Source of the DNA: Streptomyces eurythermus
GTDB lineage: Bacteria > Actinomycetota > Actinomycetes > Streptomycetales > Streptomycetaceae
Assembly: GCF_014649115.1 (NCBI RefSeq)
Contig: NZ_BMSK01000024.1
Span: 1-64,000, forward strand
Direction: 5' to 3'
Length of the DNA stretch: 64,000 nucleotides
This document shows, one piece after another, positions 31,002 to 38,537 of the stretch. The translations under genes and the position numbers were made by a program. The notes beneath the pieces are model-generated. The model was given only the letters and a program-made list of their open reading frames with translations. It did no database searches and had not been told where the DNA came from. Positions within the stretch are counted from its first letter, which is position 1, and every line of letters begins with the position of its first letter.

Positions 31002-32627
31002 ATGTCCGCTTCCCTCACCTGCACCTCCCTGTCCTTCGCCTGGCCCGACGGCACCGCCGTCTTCGACGGCCTCGACATCGCGTTCGGCCCCGGCCGGACC
31101 GGGCTCGTCGGCGTCAACGGATCGGGCAAGTCCACCCTGCTCAAGCTGCTGGCCGGGGAACTCGTCCCGGCCGACGGCACCGTCAAGGCGACCGGCGAGA
31201 TCGGCTACCTCCCGCAGAGCGTCACCCTGGACACCGCGCTCCGGGTCGACCAGGCCCTCGGCATCGCCGAGCGGCGGGCCGCCCTGCACGCCATCGAGGC
31301 GGGTGACGTCTCCGAGGAGCACTTCGAGACCGTCGGCGACGACTGGGACGTCGAGGAGCGCGCCCTGGCCACCCTCGGCGAGCTCGGCCTCGGCCACCTC
31401 GGCCTGGACCGGACCGTCGGCGAGGTGTCCGGCGGCGAGTCGGTGCTGCTGCGGCTCGCCGCGCTGCTGCTGCGCCGCCCCGGCATCCTGCTGCTCGACG
31501 AACCGACGAACAGCCTCGACCTGTACGCGCGCCGGCGGCTCCACCAGGCCGTCACCGCCTGGCCGGGCGTCCTGGTCGTGGTCAGCCACGACCGGGAACT
31601 GCTCGACCTGGTCGACCAGATCGCGGACCTGCGCGCGGGCGAGGTCACCTGGTACGGCGGCAACTTCTCGGCCTACGAGGAGGCGCTGGCCGTCGAGCAG
31701 GAGGCGGCCGAGCGCATGGTGCGCGTCGCCGAGGCCGATGTGCGCAAGCAGAAGCGTGAACTGGCCGACGCCCGGACGAAACTGGCCCGCCGCAAGCGGT
31801 ACGGGCAGAAGATGTACGACTCCAAGCGCGAGCCGAAGATCGTCATGGGGGCGCGCAAACGCGCCGCCCAGGAGTCCGCGGGCAAGCACCGCATCCTGCA
31901 CGAGGAACGGCTCGCCGAGGCCAGGGAACGGCTGGACGAGGCGGTGGAGGCCGTACGGGACGACGACGAGATCCGCGTCGAACTGCCGTACACGGCCGTG
32001 CCGCCCGGCCGGCAGGTGCTCACCCTGGAGAACCTGGAAACGGCCTGCCACACGCGCGTGCCCGGCATCCTCGATCTGCGCGGCCCGGAGCGGATCGCGC
32101 TCGTCGGCCGCAACGGCGCCGGCAAGACGACGCTGCTGCGGACCATCGCCGGGCAGCTGGCGCCGGCGGCCGGCACCGTGACGGCCCACGTGCCGCTGCG
32201 GTTCCTGCCGCAGCGGCTGGACGTGCTGGACGACGGCCTGTCGGTGGCCGAGAACGTGGCCCGGTTCGCGCCGGACGCCACCAACAACCGGATCCGGGCC
32301 CGTCTCGCCCGCTTCCTGTTCCGGGGCGCCCGGGCCGACCAGGAGGCGGGCACCCTCTCCGGTGGCGAGCGCTTCCGGGCGGCCCTGGCCGCGCTGCTGC
32401 TCGCCGAGCCGGCACCGCAGTTGCTGCTGCTGGACGAGCCGACGAACAACCTGGACATGGCCAGCGTCCGGCAGCTGACCCAGGCCCTGGAGTCGTACGA
32501 GGGCGCGCTGCTCGTCGCCGCCCACGACCTGCCGTTCCTGGAGTCGGTCGGGATCACCCGCTGGCTGCTGATGGAGGGAGGCGAGCTGACGGAGACCACG
32601 CCCGAGGCGCTCGGCGAACCGGCCTGA
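31002..32627 (+). CDS. ABC-F ribosome-protection-type ATPase
   Basis: 541 residues, two ATP-binding cassettes, no membrane helices. Walker A: GVNGSGKST (about 38-46) and GRNGAGKTT (about 366-374); signatures EVSGGESVLLRLA and TLSGGERFRAALA; Walker B LLLDEPTNSLDLYAR and LLLDEPTNNLDMAS. The inter-domain linker (about 225-330) is long and basic (RKQKRELADARTKLARRKRYG), which in antibiotic-resistance ABC-F proteins reaches the peptidyl-transferase centre. Resistance to lincosamides, pleuromutilins or streptogramins is inferred from the family and from the attenuator-like leader. The start is ATG 31002 with GAGG 5 nt upstream, buried in a palindrome. Confidence 0.92.
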   Translation: MSASLTCTSLSFAWPDGTAVFDGLDIAFGPGRTGLVGVNGSGKSTLLKLLAGELVPADGTVKATGEIGYLPQSVTLDTALRVDQALGIAERRAALHAIEAGDVSEEHFETVGDDWDVEERALATLGELGLGHLGLDRTVGEVSGGESVLLRLAALLLRRPGILLLDEPTNSLDLYARRRLHQAVTAWPGVLVVVSHDRELLDLVDQIADLRAGEVTWYGGNFSAYEEALAVEQEAAERMVRVAEADVRKQKRELADARTKLARRKRYGQKMYDSKREPKIVMGARKRAAQESAGKHRILHEERLAEARERLDEAVEAVRDDDEIRVELPYTAVPPGRQVLTLENLETACHTRVPGILDLRGPERIALVGRNGAGKTTLLRTIAGQLAPAAGTVTAHVPLRFLPQRLDVLDDGLSVAENVARFAPDATNNRIRARLARFLFRGARADQEAGTLSGGERFRAALAALLLAEPAPQLLLLDEPTNNLDMASVRQLTQALESYEGALLVAAHDLPFLESVGITRWLLMEGGELTETTPEALGEPA

Positions 32628-32758
32628 CCGGGCGGCCGGGACACACCCCGGCACCCAGGTTTTGCCCTGGCCGGAGCGCGCTGCATGATGACGGACCGGC
32701 GCCGGGTGACCGGCGCCGGACACCGCACCATCGCACCGACCGATACGAAAGGCCCGTC

Positions 32759-33535
32759 GTGCCCAGCAAGAAGGCCCTCGTCCGCCGCCCCAGCCCCCGC
32801 CTCGCCGACGGCCTGGTGACGCACATCGCGCGGGAGAAGGTCGACGTAGGGCTCGCCGTGGAGCAGTGGGAGGCCTATGTGGCGGCCCTGCGCGCGCACG
32901 GCTGGGAGACGATCGAGGTCGAACCGGCCGACGACTGCCCGGACTCGGTGTTCGTCGAGGACACCGTCGTCATGTTCCGGAACGTGGCGTTGATCACTCG
33001 TCCGGGTGCCGCCGCCCGGCGCGCGGAGACCGCCGGGGTGGAGGAGGCCGTGGCGAGCCTCGGCTGCTCGGTGAACTGGATATGGGATCCGGGCACGCTG
33101 GACGGCGGTGATGTCCTCAAGGTCGGCGACACCGTGTACGTGGGCCGCAGCGGGCGCACCAACGCGGCCGGTGTACAGCAGCTGCGGGCGGCCTTCGAAC
33201 CGCTGGGCGCCCGGGTGGTGGCCGTCCCGGTGAGCAAGGTGCTGCACCTGAAGTCGGCGGTGACCGCGCTGCCCGACGGCACGGTGATCGGGCACATCCC
33301 GCGGGTGGACCGGCCGTCGCTGTTCCCCGGGTTCCTGTCGGTGCCGGAGGAGTCCGGGGCGCACGTGGTGCTGCTGGGCGGCGGCAAGCTGCTGATGGCG
33401 GCGAGCGCGCCGCGGACGGCGGAGCTGCTGAGCGATCTCGGGCACGACGTGGTCACGGTCGACATCAGCGAGTTCGAGAAGCTGGAGGGCTGTGTGACCT
33501 GCCTCTCCGTGCGCCTGCGGGAGCTGTACGCCTGA
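32759..33535 (+). CDS. ddaH: Dimethylargininase (N(G),N(G)-dimethylarginine dimethylaminohydrolase)
   Basis: 258-residue enzyme of the guanidino-group-modifying superfamily that hydrolyses methylated arginines to citrulline and methylamines. Substrate-binding and catalytic segments: DSVFVEDTVVMF (about 62-73), TLDGGDVLKVG, KVLHLKSAVTAL (H163) and the C-terminal EGCVTCLSVRL (C248 as nucleophile). All expected residues are present. GTG 32759 follows GAAAGG by 6 nt. It is 131 bp after the ABC-F gene with no terminator visible between, then closes with a clear hairpin, so cotranscription with the ABC-F gene is possible. Confidence 0.95.
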   Translation: MPSKKALVRRPSPRLADGLVTHIAREKVDVGLAVEQWEAYVAALRAHGWETIEVEPADDCPDSVFVEDTVVMFRNVALITRPGAAARRAETAGVEEAVASLGCSVNWIWDPGTLDGGDVLKVGDTVYVGRSGRTNAAGVQQLRAAFEPLGARVVAVPVSKVLHLKSAVTALPDGTVIGHIPRVDRPSLFPGFLSVPEESGAHVVLLGGGKLLMAASAPRTAELLSDLGHDVVTVDISEFEKLEGCVTCLSVRLRELYA

Positions 33536-33559
33536 CCGGGTGATTCCGCCTCTCCGGCA

Positions 33560-33585
33560 GCCCCGGGACCTGCGGGTCCCGGGGC
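33560..33585 (+). terminator. Terminator hairpin after ddaH
   Basis: GCCCCGGGACC (33560-33570) and GGTCCCGGGGC (33575-33585) form an 11-bp perfect stem with a TGCG loop, starting 25 bp after the stop codon. Confidence 0.75.
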
Positions 33586-33648
33586 CGTCCGGCGTGCGCG
33601 GGAGGCCGGCCGGCAAGGCTGATCAGTGGTTCTTTACCGCCGCCTTAG

Positions 33649-33694
33649 CCTACGGCTTCGTAACCTACGGTTTCGTAGCCTACGATCTCGTAGG
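33649..33694 (+). promoter_or_regulatory. Triple 15-bp palindromic operator of the desaturase gene
   Basis: Three head-to-tail units: CCTACGGCTTCGTAA (33649), CCTACGGTTTCGTAG (33664) and CCTACGATCTCGTAG (33679). Each is a dyad, and the third is a perfect one (CCTACGA-TC-TCGTAGG). The array ends 70 bp before the desaturase start. Spacing of 15 bp, about 1.5 helical turns, would place successive dimers on opposite faces. TetR-type regulators of fatty-acid desaturation bind sites of this general form; no such gene is adjacent. Confidence 0.75.
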
Positions 33695-33763
33695 TTCCCG
33701 GCACCGCTCGCCGGGCCGTTCCCTTTCCCCACGCCCCATGTCCGGCGTCCCCCTGGAGTTCCT

Positions 33764-34738
33764 GTGACGATCACTTCCCCTCACCTCGGCAGCCCGTCCG
33801 TCTGGACCGACGCGCGGCTTCTGTACGCACTGGAGGAAGTGGTCGAGAACGAACTGAACCGGCATCTGAAGGTCGCCAAGGACTGGATGCCGCACGAGTA
33901 CGTGCCGTGGAGCGACGCCCGTAACTTCCCCGGTCTGTTCGAGGACGGGGAGGCCTGGGAGAAGGGCCAGTCGAAGGTGACGGAGGTCGGCCGCATCGCC
34001 CTCGTGGTCAACCTGCTCACCGAGGACAACCTGCCGAGCTACCACCACGAGATCGCCACGCTGTTCGGCCGCGACGGCGCCTGGGGCACCTGGGTGCACC
34101 GCTGGACGGCCGAGGAGGGCCGGCACGGCATCGTGATGCGCGACTATCTGCTGGCCTCGCGCGCGGTGGATCCCGACCAGCTGGAGCGCTTCCGTATGGC
34201 GCACATGAGCGAGGGCTTCGAGTCCGACAACGGGCACTCGATGCTGCACTCGATCGCCTACGTCGCCTTCCAGGAGCTGGCCACGCGGATCTCGCACCGC
34301 AACACCGGCCACCAGTCCGGGGACCCGGTCTGCGACCGCATGCTGGCCCGCATCGCGACCGACGAGAACCTGCACATGGTGTTCTACCGCAACCTGCTCA
34401 AGGCGGCCTTCGAGCTCGCCCCCGACCTGACCATGGGGGCGGTCCGGGACGTCGTGGTGAACTTCCGCATGCCCGGCCACGGCATCCCCGGCTTCGAGCG
34501 GGCCGCCGCGCAGATGGCGATCGGCGAGGTGTACAACCTGCGCATCCACCATGACGACGTGCTGCAGCCGGTGCTGCGCTTCCTGAAGGTCATGGAGATC
34601 GACGGCCTCGGCCCCGAGGGCCTGAGGGCGCAGGAGGAACTCGGCCTGTTCCTGGGCGGGCTGAACGCGGAGGCGTCGAAGTTCGACGAGAAGCTGGCCG
34701 CGCGCAAGGCCCGGATGGCGGCACGCGCCGCGGGCTGA
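33764..34738 (+). CDS. Acyl-[acyl-carrier-protein] desaturase
   Basis: 324-residue soluble di-iron enzyme that introduces a double bond into acyl-ACP or acyl-CoA. The two iron-binding EExxH-type helices are present: TAEEGRHGIVMRDYL (about 117-131) and ATDENLHMVFYRN (about 198-210); a further ligand Glu lies in LTEDNLPSYHHEI and in the SMLHSIAYVAFQELATR helix. Length fits actinobacterial stearoyl-ACP-type desaturases (DesA-like). GTG 33764 has GGAG 5 nt upstream. Expression is likely repressed through the operator array at 33649-33694. Confidence 0.93.
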   Translation: MTITSPHLGSPSVWTDARLLYALEEVVENELNRHLKVAKDWMPHEYVPWSDARNFPGLFEDGEAWEKGQSKVTEVGRIALVVNLLTEDNLPSYHHEIATLFGRDGAWGTWVHRWTAEEGRHGIVMRDYLLASRAVDPDQLERFRMAHMSEGFESDNGHSMLHSIAYVAFQELATRISHRNTGHQSGDPVCDRMLARIATDENLHMVFYRNLLKAAFELAPDLTMGAVRDVVVNFRMPGHGIPGFERAAAQMAIGEVYNLRIHHDDVLQPVLRFLKVMEIDGLGPEGLRAQEELGLFLGGLNAEASKFDEKLAARKARMAARAAG

Positions 34739-34788
34739 CGCCCCGCGCCCGGCCCGGGCGGCGGACGGGCGGTGCCGGAGGGCGGTGG

Positions 34789-35034
34789 TCAGCGGGCGGT
34801 GCGCCGCAGGGCCAGGCGTTCCTTCTCCGACAGGCCGCCCCAGACGCCGAACCGCTCGTCGTGGGCGAGGGCGTACTCCAGGCAGGCCGGGCGCAGCTCG
34901 CACATGGCGCAGATGCGCTTCGCCTCGCGCACCGAGCTGCCGGGCTCGGGGAAGAAGAAGTCCGGCCCGGTCTGTGCGCACAGGGCCTGAGCCTGCCAGG
35001 TGTCGTCGGCCGGGGTGATGGTGTCGATGTGCAT
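34789..35034 (-). CDS. WhiB-family [4Fe-4S] transcription factor
   Basis: 81 residues with the four cluster cysteines C19, C42, C45 and C51 (ALCAQTG ... ICAMCELRPAC) and the GVWGG turn (about 63-67) followed by the basic SEKERLALRRTAR tail that contacts DNA. WhiB-like proteins are restricted to actinobacteria and usually act with the principal sigma factor on development, stress or antibiotic-resistance genes. The paralogue cannot be named from this alone. It is close to the ABC-F gene cluster, but no regulatory link is visible. Convergent with the desaturase gene, 50 bp apart. Confidence 0.93.
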   Translation of the reverse strand: MHIDTITPADDTWQAQALCAQTGPDFFFPEPGSSVREAKRICAMCELRPACLEYALAHDERFGVWGGLSEKERLALRRTAR

Positions 35035-35293
35035 GCCAGGAGCCTGCCCCGGACAGAAAAACGTTCGATCAACGCCGGCTCAACGGAGTGCCCCGAACGC
35101 CGGCCGGCGGCCCCCGGACCGCCCCGATGATGCCCCCTCGTTCCCCGCGCGCGCACGGCGGCGCGCGGGGCCGGTGCGAAAAGCCGAGGAGCCCGGGGAC
35201 GCGGGTGCTCGTGTGGTGCTCCGGCGGCGATTGTCAGTGGCCGGTGCCAGACTCGGCAGTGCACAGGACCGGACCCTTGCGAGGAGGGCCGAG

Positions 35294-36085
35294 ATGCTCA
35301 CGACCCGTTTCGTCACCGGCGCGCCCGACTGGATCGACGTGACCAGCCCCGACCTCGAGGGTGCCGTCGCCTTCTACGGCGCGCTGTTCGGCTGGCGGTT
35401 CGGCCCGGCGGGACCGGACACCGGCGGTCACGGCGTCTTCCGGCTGGCCGGCCGGGCCGTGGCGGGCGGCACGCGGGCCGCCCCCGGGCAGGGGCCGCCG
35501 GGCTGGACGGTGTACTTCCGCACCGAGGACGTCCGGGCCACCGCGGAGGCGGCCGAACAGGCGCACGGCAGCGTGCTGGCGGGGCCGGCGGACGGGCCGG
35601 AGCGGGGCCGCGGCGCGGTGCTCGCCGACCGGGCGGGCGCGCCGTTCGGCATCCGGCAGCCGGGCCGGACCAGCGGCCTGGAGGCGGCGGGCGAGCCGGG
35701 CGCGCTGTGCTGGGTCGAGCTGCACACGCCGGACATCGCGGCGGCGGCCGCGTTCTATCGCCGGGTGCTCGGTCTGGAGACGTCCGGGGTGTCCTTCCCG
35801 GACGGGACCTATACGTGTGTCAATCCGGACGGTGCCGGTGAGGAGGCGATGTTCGGGGGGCTGGTGCCGACGGCCGGTGACCCCGCCGAGGTGGAGTCCG
35901 GCGCGTACTGGCTGCCGTACTTCGAGGTGGCCGACGCGGACGCCGTCGTCGACCGGGCCCGGCGGCTCGGCGGGGCGGCTCGCGGACCCGCGACGACCGT
36001 GCCGGGGGTGGGGCGGACGGCCCGGCTCGCCGATCCGTACGGGGCCCGGTTCGCGGTGATCAGACCCGAGCCGCCCGCCGGCTGA
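35294..36085 (+). CDS. VOC (glyoxalase/bleomycin-resistance fold) protein with two repeats
   Basis: 263 residues made of two VOC modules. The first starts WIDVTSPDLEGAVAFYGALFGW (about residue 13), the second WVELHTPDIAAAAAFYRRVLG (about 143). Each ends in an ADPYGA-type or DRAGAPFG strand. Metal ligands are not complete in both halves, so it might be a binding protein or a dioxygenase/isomerase of unknown substrate. ATG 35294 follows GAGGAGGG. It ends 12 bp from the convergent LacI gene. Confidence 0.87.
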   Translation: MLTTRFVTGAPDWIDVTSPDLEGAVAFYGALFGWRFGPAGPDTGGHGVFRLAGRAVAGGTRAAPGQGPPGWTVYFRTEDVRATAEAAEQAHGSVLAGPADGPERGRGAVLADRAGAPFGIRQPGRTSGLEAAGEPGALCWVELHTPDIAAAAAFYRRVLGLETSGVSFPDGTYTCVNPDGAGEEAMFGGLVPTAGDPAEVESGAYWLPYFEVADADAVVDRARRLGGAARGPATTVPGVGRTARLADPYGARFAVIRPEPPAG

Positions 36086-36097
36086 CCCTCGGGCGGC

Positions 36098-37174
36098 TCA
36101 CGCGGAGGCGCGGCGTATCAGGGTGGTCGGCAGGATCACGCCCTTACCTCGCGCGCCCGGGGCGCCGGCCGTCGTACGCGCCCGGTCCCGGCCGCCGGAC
36201 AGGCCCTCCAGCAGCAGCCGGGCCATCAGCCGGCCCATGCCCTCGATGTCCTGACGTACCGTCGTCAGCGGTGGATCGGTCTGCTCGGCGACCGGCGCCA
36301 TGTCGTCGAAGCCGGCCACGGCCACGTCCTCGGGAACCCGCCGGCCGGCCTCGCGCAGCACCCGCAGCGCGCCGAGCGCGGTGAGGTCGTTGGCGGCGAA
36401 CACGGCGTCGACGTCCGGGCAGCGGGCCAGGAGTTCCCGCATGGCGCGCTCACCACCGGCCGGGGTGAAGTCGCCCTCCACGACCAGCCGGGGATCGTAC
36501 GCGCCGGGCACCTCGGCGACGGCGTCCCGGTAGCCGTCGAGCCGGTCCACCGCCGAGGTCTGGTCCAGCGCGCCGGTGAGGTGGGCGACACGCCTGCGGC
36601 CGAGATCCAGCAGATGCCGTACCGCCGCCCGGGCCCCGCCCCGGTTGTCGCAGTCGACGTAGACCACGCCGGGGTCCGGCGCCCCGGTGTCCGCGCTCCA
36701 GTGGGGGCGCCCGCCGAACACGGTGGGCACCCCGGCGTCGCGGATGAGGCCGGGCAGCGGGTCGTCCAGGTGCAGGGAGAACACGAGGGCGCCGTCGACA
36801 TGGCCGCCGGCGAGATAGCGGGCCACGCGGGTGTGATCGGCGCGGCCCTCGGTGAGCAGCAGCACGAGCTGGTTGTCGTGCGCGGTCAGTTCCTTGCCGA
36901 TGCCGCGCAGCTGGAGCGCGAAGAAGGGATCGGCGAAGACCCTGGTCTCGGGCTCGGCGACGACGACCGCGACCGCGTCGTGGCGCCGGGTCACCAGGCT
37001 GCGTGCCGCCTGGTTGGGGACGTAGCCCAGTTCCTCCACGGCCCGCCGGACCCGCTCGGCCAGGGGTGCGCGGACCCCGTCGCCGCCGTTGACCACCCGG
37101 GACACGGTGGCCCGGGACACCCCGGCCCGCGCGGCCACGGCCTCCAGGGTGGGACGCGACACGGCCTCGGTCAC
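36098..37174 (-). CDS. LacI-family transcriptional regulator
   Basis: 358 residues. The N-terminal helix-turn-helix and hinge are clear: PTLEAVAARAGVSRATVSRV and then VNGGDGVR ... VRRAVEELGYVPNQAARSLV, the classic minor-groove hinge. The periplasmic-binding-protein-like core spans about 68-345, with FSLHLDDPLPGLI, VYVDCDNRGGARAAVRHLLD and PEDVAVAGFDDM. These repressors normally sense a sugar or nucleoside. No sugar transporter or hydrolase is adjacent, so the target lies elsewhere. GTG 37174 is chosen; GAGGAGGGGG lies about 12 nt upstream, a long spacer, and an upstream extension is possible. Confidence 0.92.
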   Translation of the reverse strand: MTEAVSRPTLEAVAARAGVSRATVSRVVNGGDGVRAPLAERVRRAVEELGYVPNQAARSLVTRRHDAVAVVVAEPETRVFADPFFALQLRGIGKELTAHDNQLVLLLTEGRADHTRVARYLAGGHVDGALVFSLHLDDPLPGLIRDAGVPTVFGGRPHWSADTGAPDPGVVYVDCDNRGGARAAVRHLLDLGRRRVAHLTGALDQTSAVDRLDGYRDAVAEVPGAYDPRLVVEGDFTPAGGERAMRELLARCPDVDAVFAANDLTALGALRVLREAGRRVPEDVAVAGFDDMAPVAEQTDPPLTTVRQDIEGMGRLMARLLLEGLSGGRDRARTTAGAPGARGKGVILPTTLIRRASA

Positions 37175-37205
37175 TTCGCGACACCCCCTCCTCGGCGGCC
37201 GGCAC

Positions 37206-37370
37206 TCAGGATAGCCGCGGGGCACCGGCCCGGACCGGCGGCAGCGATGGCCGGCGCGACGCCGGGAACGGGCGTTTCCGCCGGCTCGGCGGGGTGTCGG
37301 GCACCGGTGACGTATGTGAGGGCAGGGTTCGTGGGCGGTGAACGGGAAGGGATCCGGGACGGATGGTCAT
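37206..37370 (-). CDS. Possible 54-codon small ORF with sequestered ribosome-binding site
   Basis: ATG 37370 is preceded by the perfect AAGGAGGA (37384-37377) with a 6-nt spacer. The product is rich in Pro, Arg and Ser and matches no family I know; its codons lack the strong third-position GC of real genes here, which argues against it. The ribosome-binding site is part of the palindrome GAGGA-C-TCCTC (minus strand, 37381-37371). It lies 75 bp after the ligase-polymerase gene on the same strand. Confidence 0.3.
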   Translation of the reverse strand: MTIRPGSLPVHRPRTLPSHTSPVPDTPPSRRKRPFPASRRPSLPPVRAGAPRLS

Positions 37371-37444
37371 GAGGAGTCCTCCTTGTCCGCCGCGGCGGGC
37401 CGTATGGCCCGGCAGGCGGCGCGGCGACCGCTCCCGGCAGGGCC

Positions 37445-38464
37445 TCAGTCCGACGAGGTGCGGCGGGCCCGGCTCGGCTGCACGCGGGTGGGCTCGCCGG
37501 GCATCTTCGGGTACTCCGGCGGATACGGCAGGTCGCCCAGGCCGTGGTCGTGTTCGTCCCGCCGGGCCAGTTCCAGCAGCGCGTCCAGGGAGTAGGCGTG
37601 ATCGTCCATGTCGGCGTGCACGTCGCCGAGTTCGGCGAACCGGGCGGGCATGGTGGCGAGGTCGAAGTCGCGGGGGTGGGCGACGCCGACCTCCTCCCAG
37701 CGCAGGGGCGCGGAGACGGGGGCGTGCGGGCGGGGACGCACCGAATAGGCGGAAGCGATGGTGCGGTCCCGTGCCGTCTGGTTGTAGTCGAGGAATATGC
37801 GGCGCCCGCGCTCCTCCTTCCACCACTTGATGGTGACGTGCTCGGGCATCCGGCGTTCCATCTCCCGGCCGACCGCGATCGCCGCGCGGCGCACCTGGGT
37901 GAAGGTCCAGCGGGGTTCGATGGGAACGAAGACGTGCAGGCCCCGGCCGCCGGAGGTCTTCGGCCAGCCGCGCAGTCCGCCGAACTCCTCCAGCACCGCG
38001 CGCAGTTCGTGGGCGGCGCGGACCGCGTCGTCGTAGTCGGTGCCGGGCTGCGGGTCGAGGTCGATGCGGAGTTCGTCGGGGTGGTCGACGTCGGCGGCGC
38101 GGACCGGCCAGGGGTGGAAGGTGAGGGTGCCGTACTGGGCGGCCCACACCACCGCGGCCTCCTCGGTGGGGCACATCTCGTCGGCGCTGCGACCGCTGGG
38201 GAAGGTGATGTGGGCGGTCGGGATCCAGTCGGGCATGCTCTTGGGCGCCCGCTTCTGGAAGAACCACTCGCCGCCGACACCGTCCGGGTAGCGCTCCAGG
38301 GTGGTGGGGCGGTCGCGCAGGGCGCGCAGGATGCCGGGGGCGACCGAGACGTAGTACCGGGCGAGGTCCAGCTTGGTGAAGCCCCGCTCCGGGAAGAACA
38401 CCTTGTCCGGGCTGGACAGCCGTACGGTCCGGCCGCCGACCTCCAGTTCCACCGCATCACCCAT
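37445..38464 (-). CDS. NHEJ polymerase/primase domain protein (LigD-POL type)
   Basis: 339-residue archaeo-eukaryotic-primase-fold polymerase of bacterial non-homologous end joining. Diagnostic segments: LSSPDKVFFPERGFTKLDLA (start of the POL domain), GGEWFFQKRAP, the catalytic ELRIDLDPQPG (DxD), PKTSGGRGLHVFVPI and HVTIKWWKEERGRRIFLDYN. It fills single-strand gaps and adds nucleotides at broken ends. It is a stand-alone POL module; the ligase module is encoded divergently 73 bp away and a Ku gene is not in this window. ATG 38464 has TACGGT 6 nt upstream, so it is likely leaderless. Confidence 0.93.
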   Translation of the reverse strand: MGDAVELEVGGRTVRLSSPDKVFFPERGFTKLDLARYYVSVAPGILRALRDRPTTLERYPDGVGGEWFFQKRAPKSMPDWIPTAHITFPSGRSADEMCPTEEAAVVWAAQYGTLTFHPWPVRAADVDHPDELRIDLDPQPGTDYDDAVRAAHELRAVLEEFGGLRGWPKTSGGRGLHVFVPIEPRWTFTQVRRAAIAVGREMERRMPEHVTIKWWKEERGRRIFLDYNQTARDRTIASAYSVRPRPHAPVSAPLRWEEVGVAHPRDFDLATMPARFAELGDVHADMDDHAYSLDALLELARRDEHDHGLGDLPYPPEYPKMPGEPTRVQPSRARRTSSD

Positions 38465-38537
38465 GCGGCCACCGTAGGCGCACCCCGCACACCTCGCATA
38501 CCGGGCGAAGCCGTATGCACGCGAGCAGAATCGGAGC

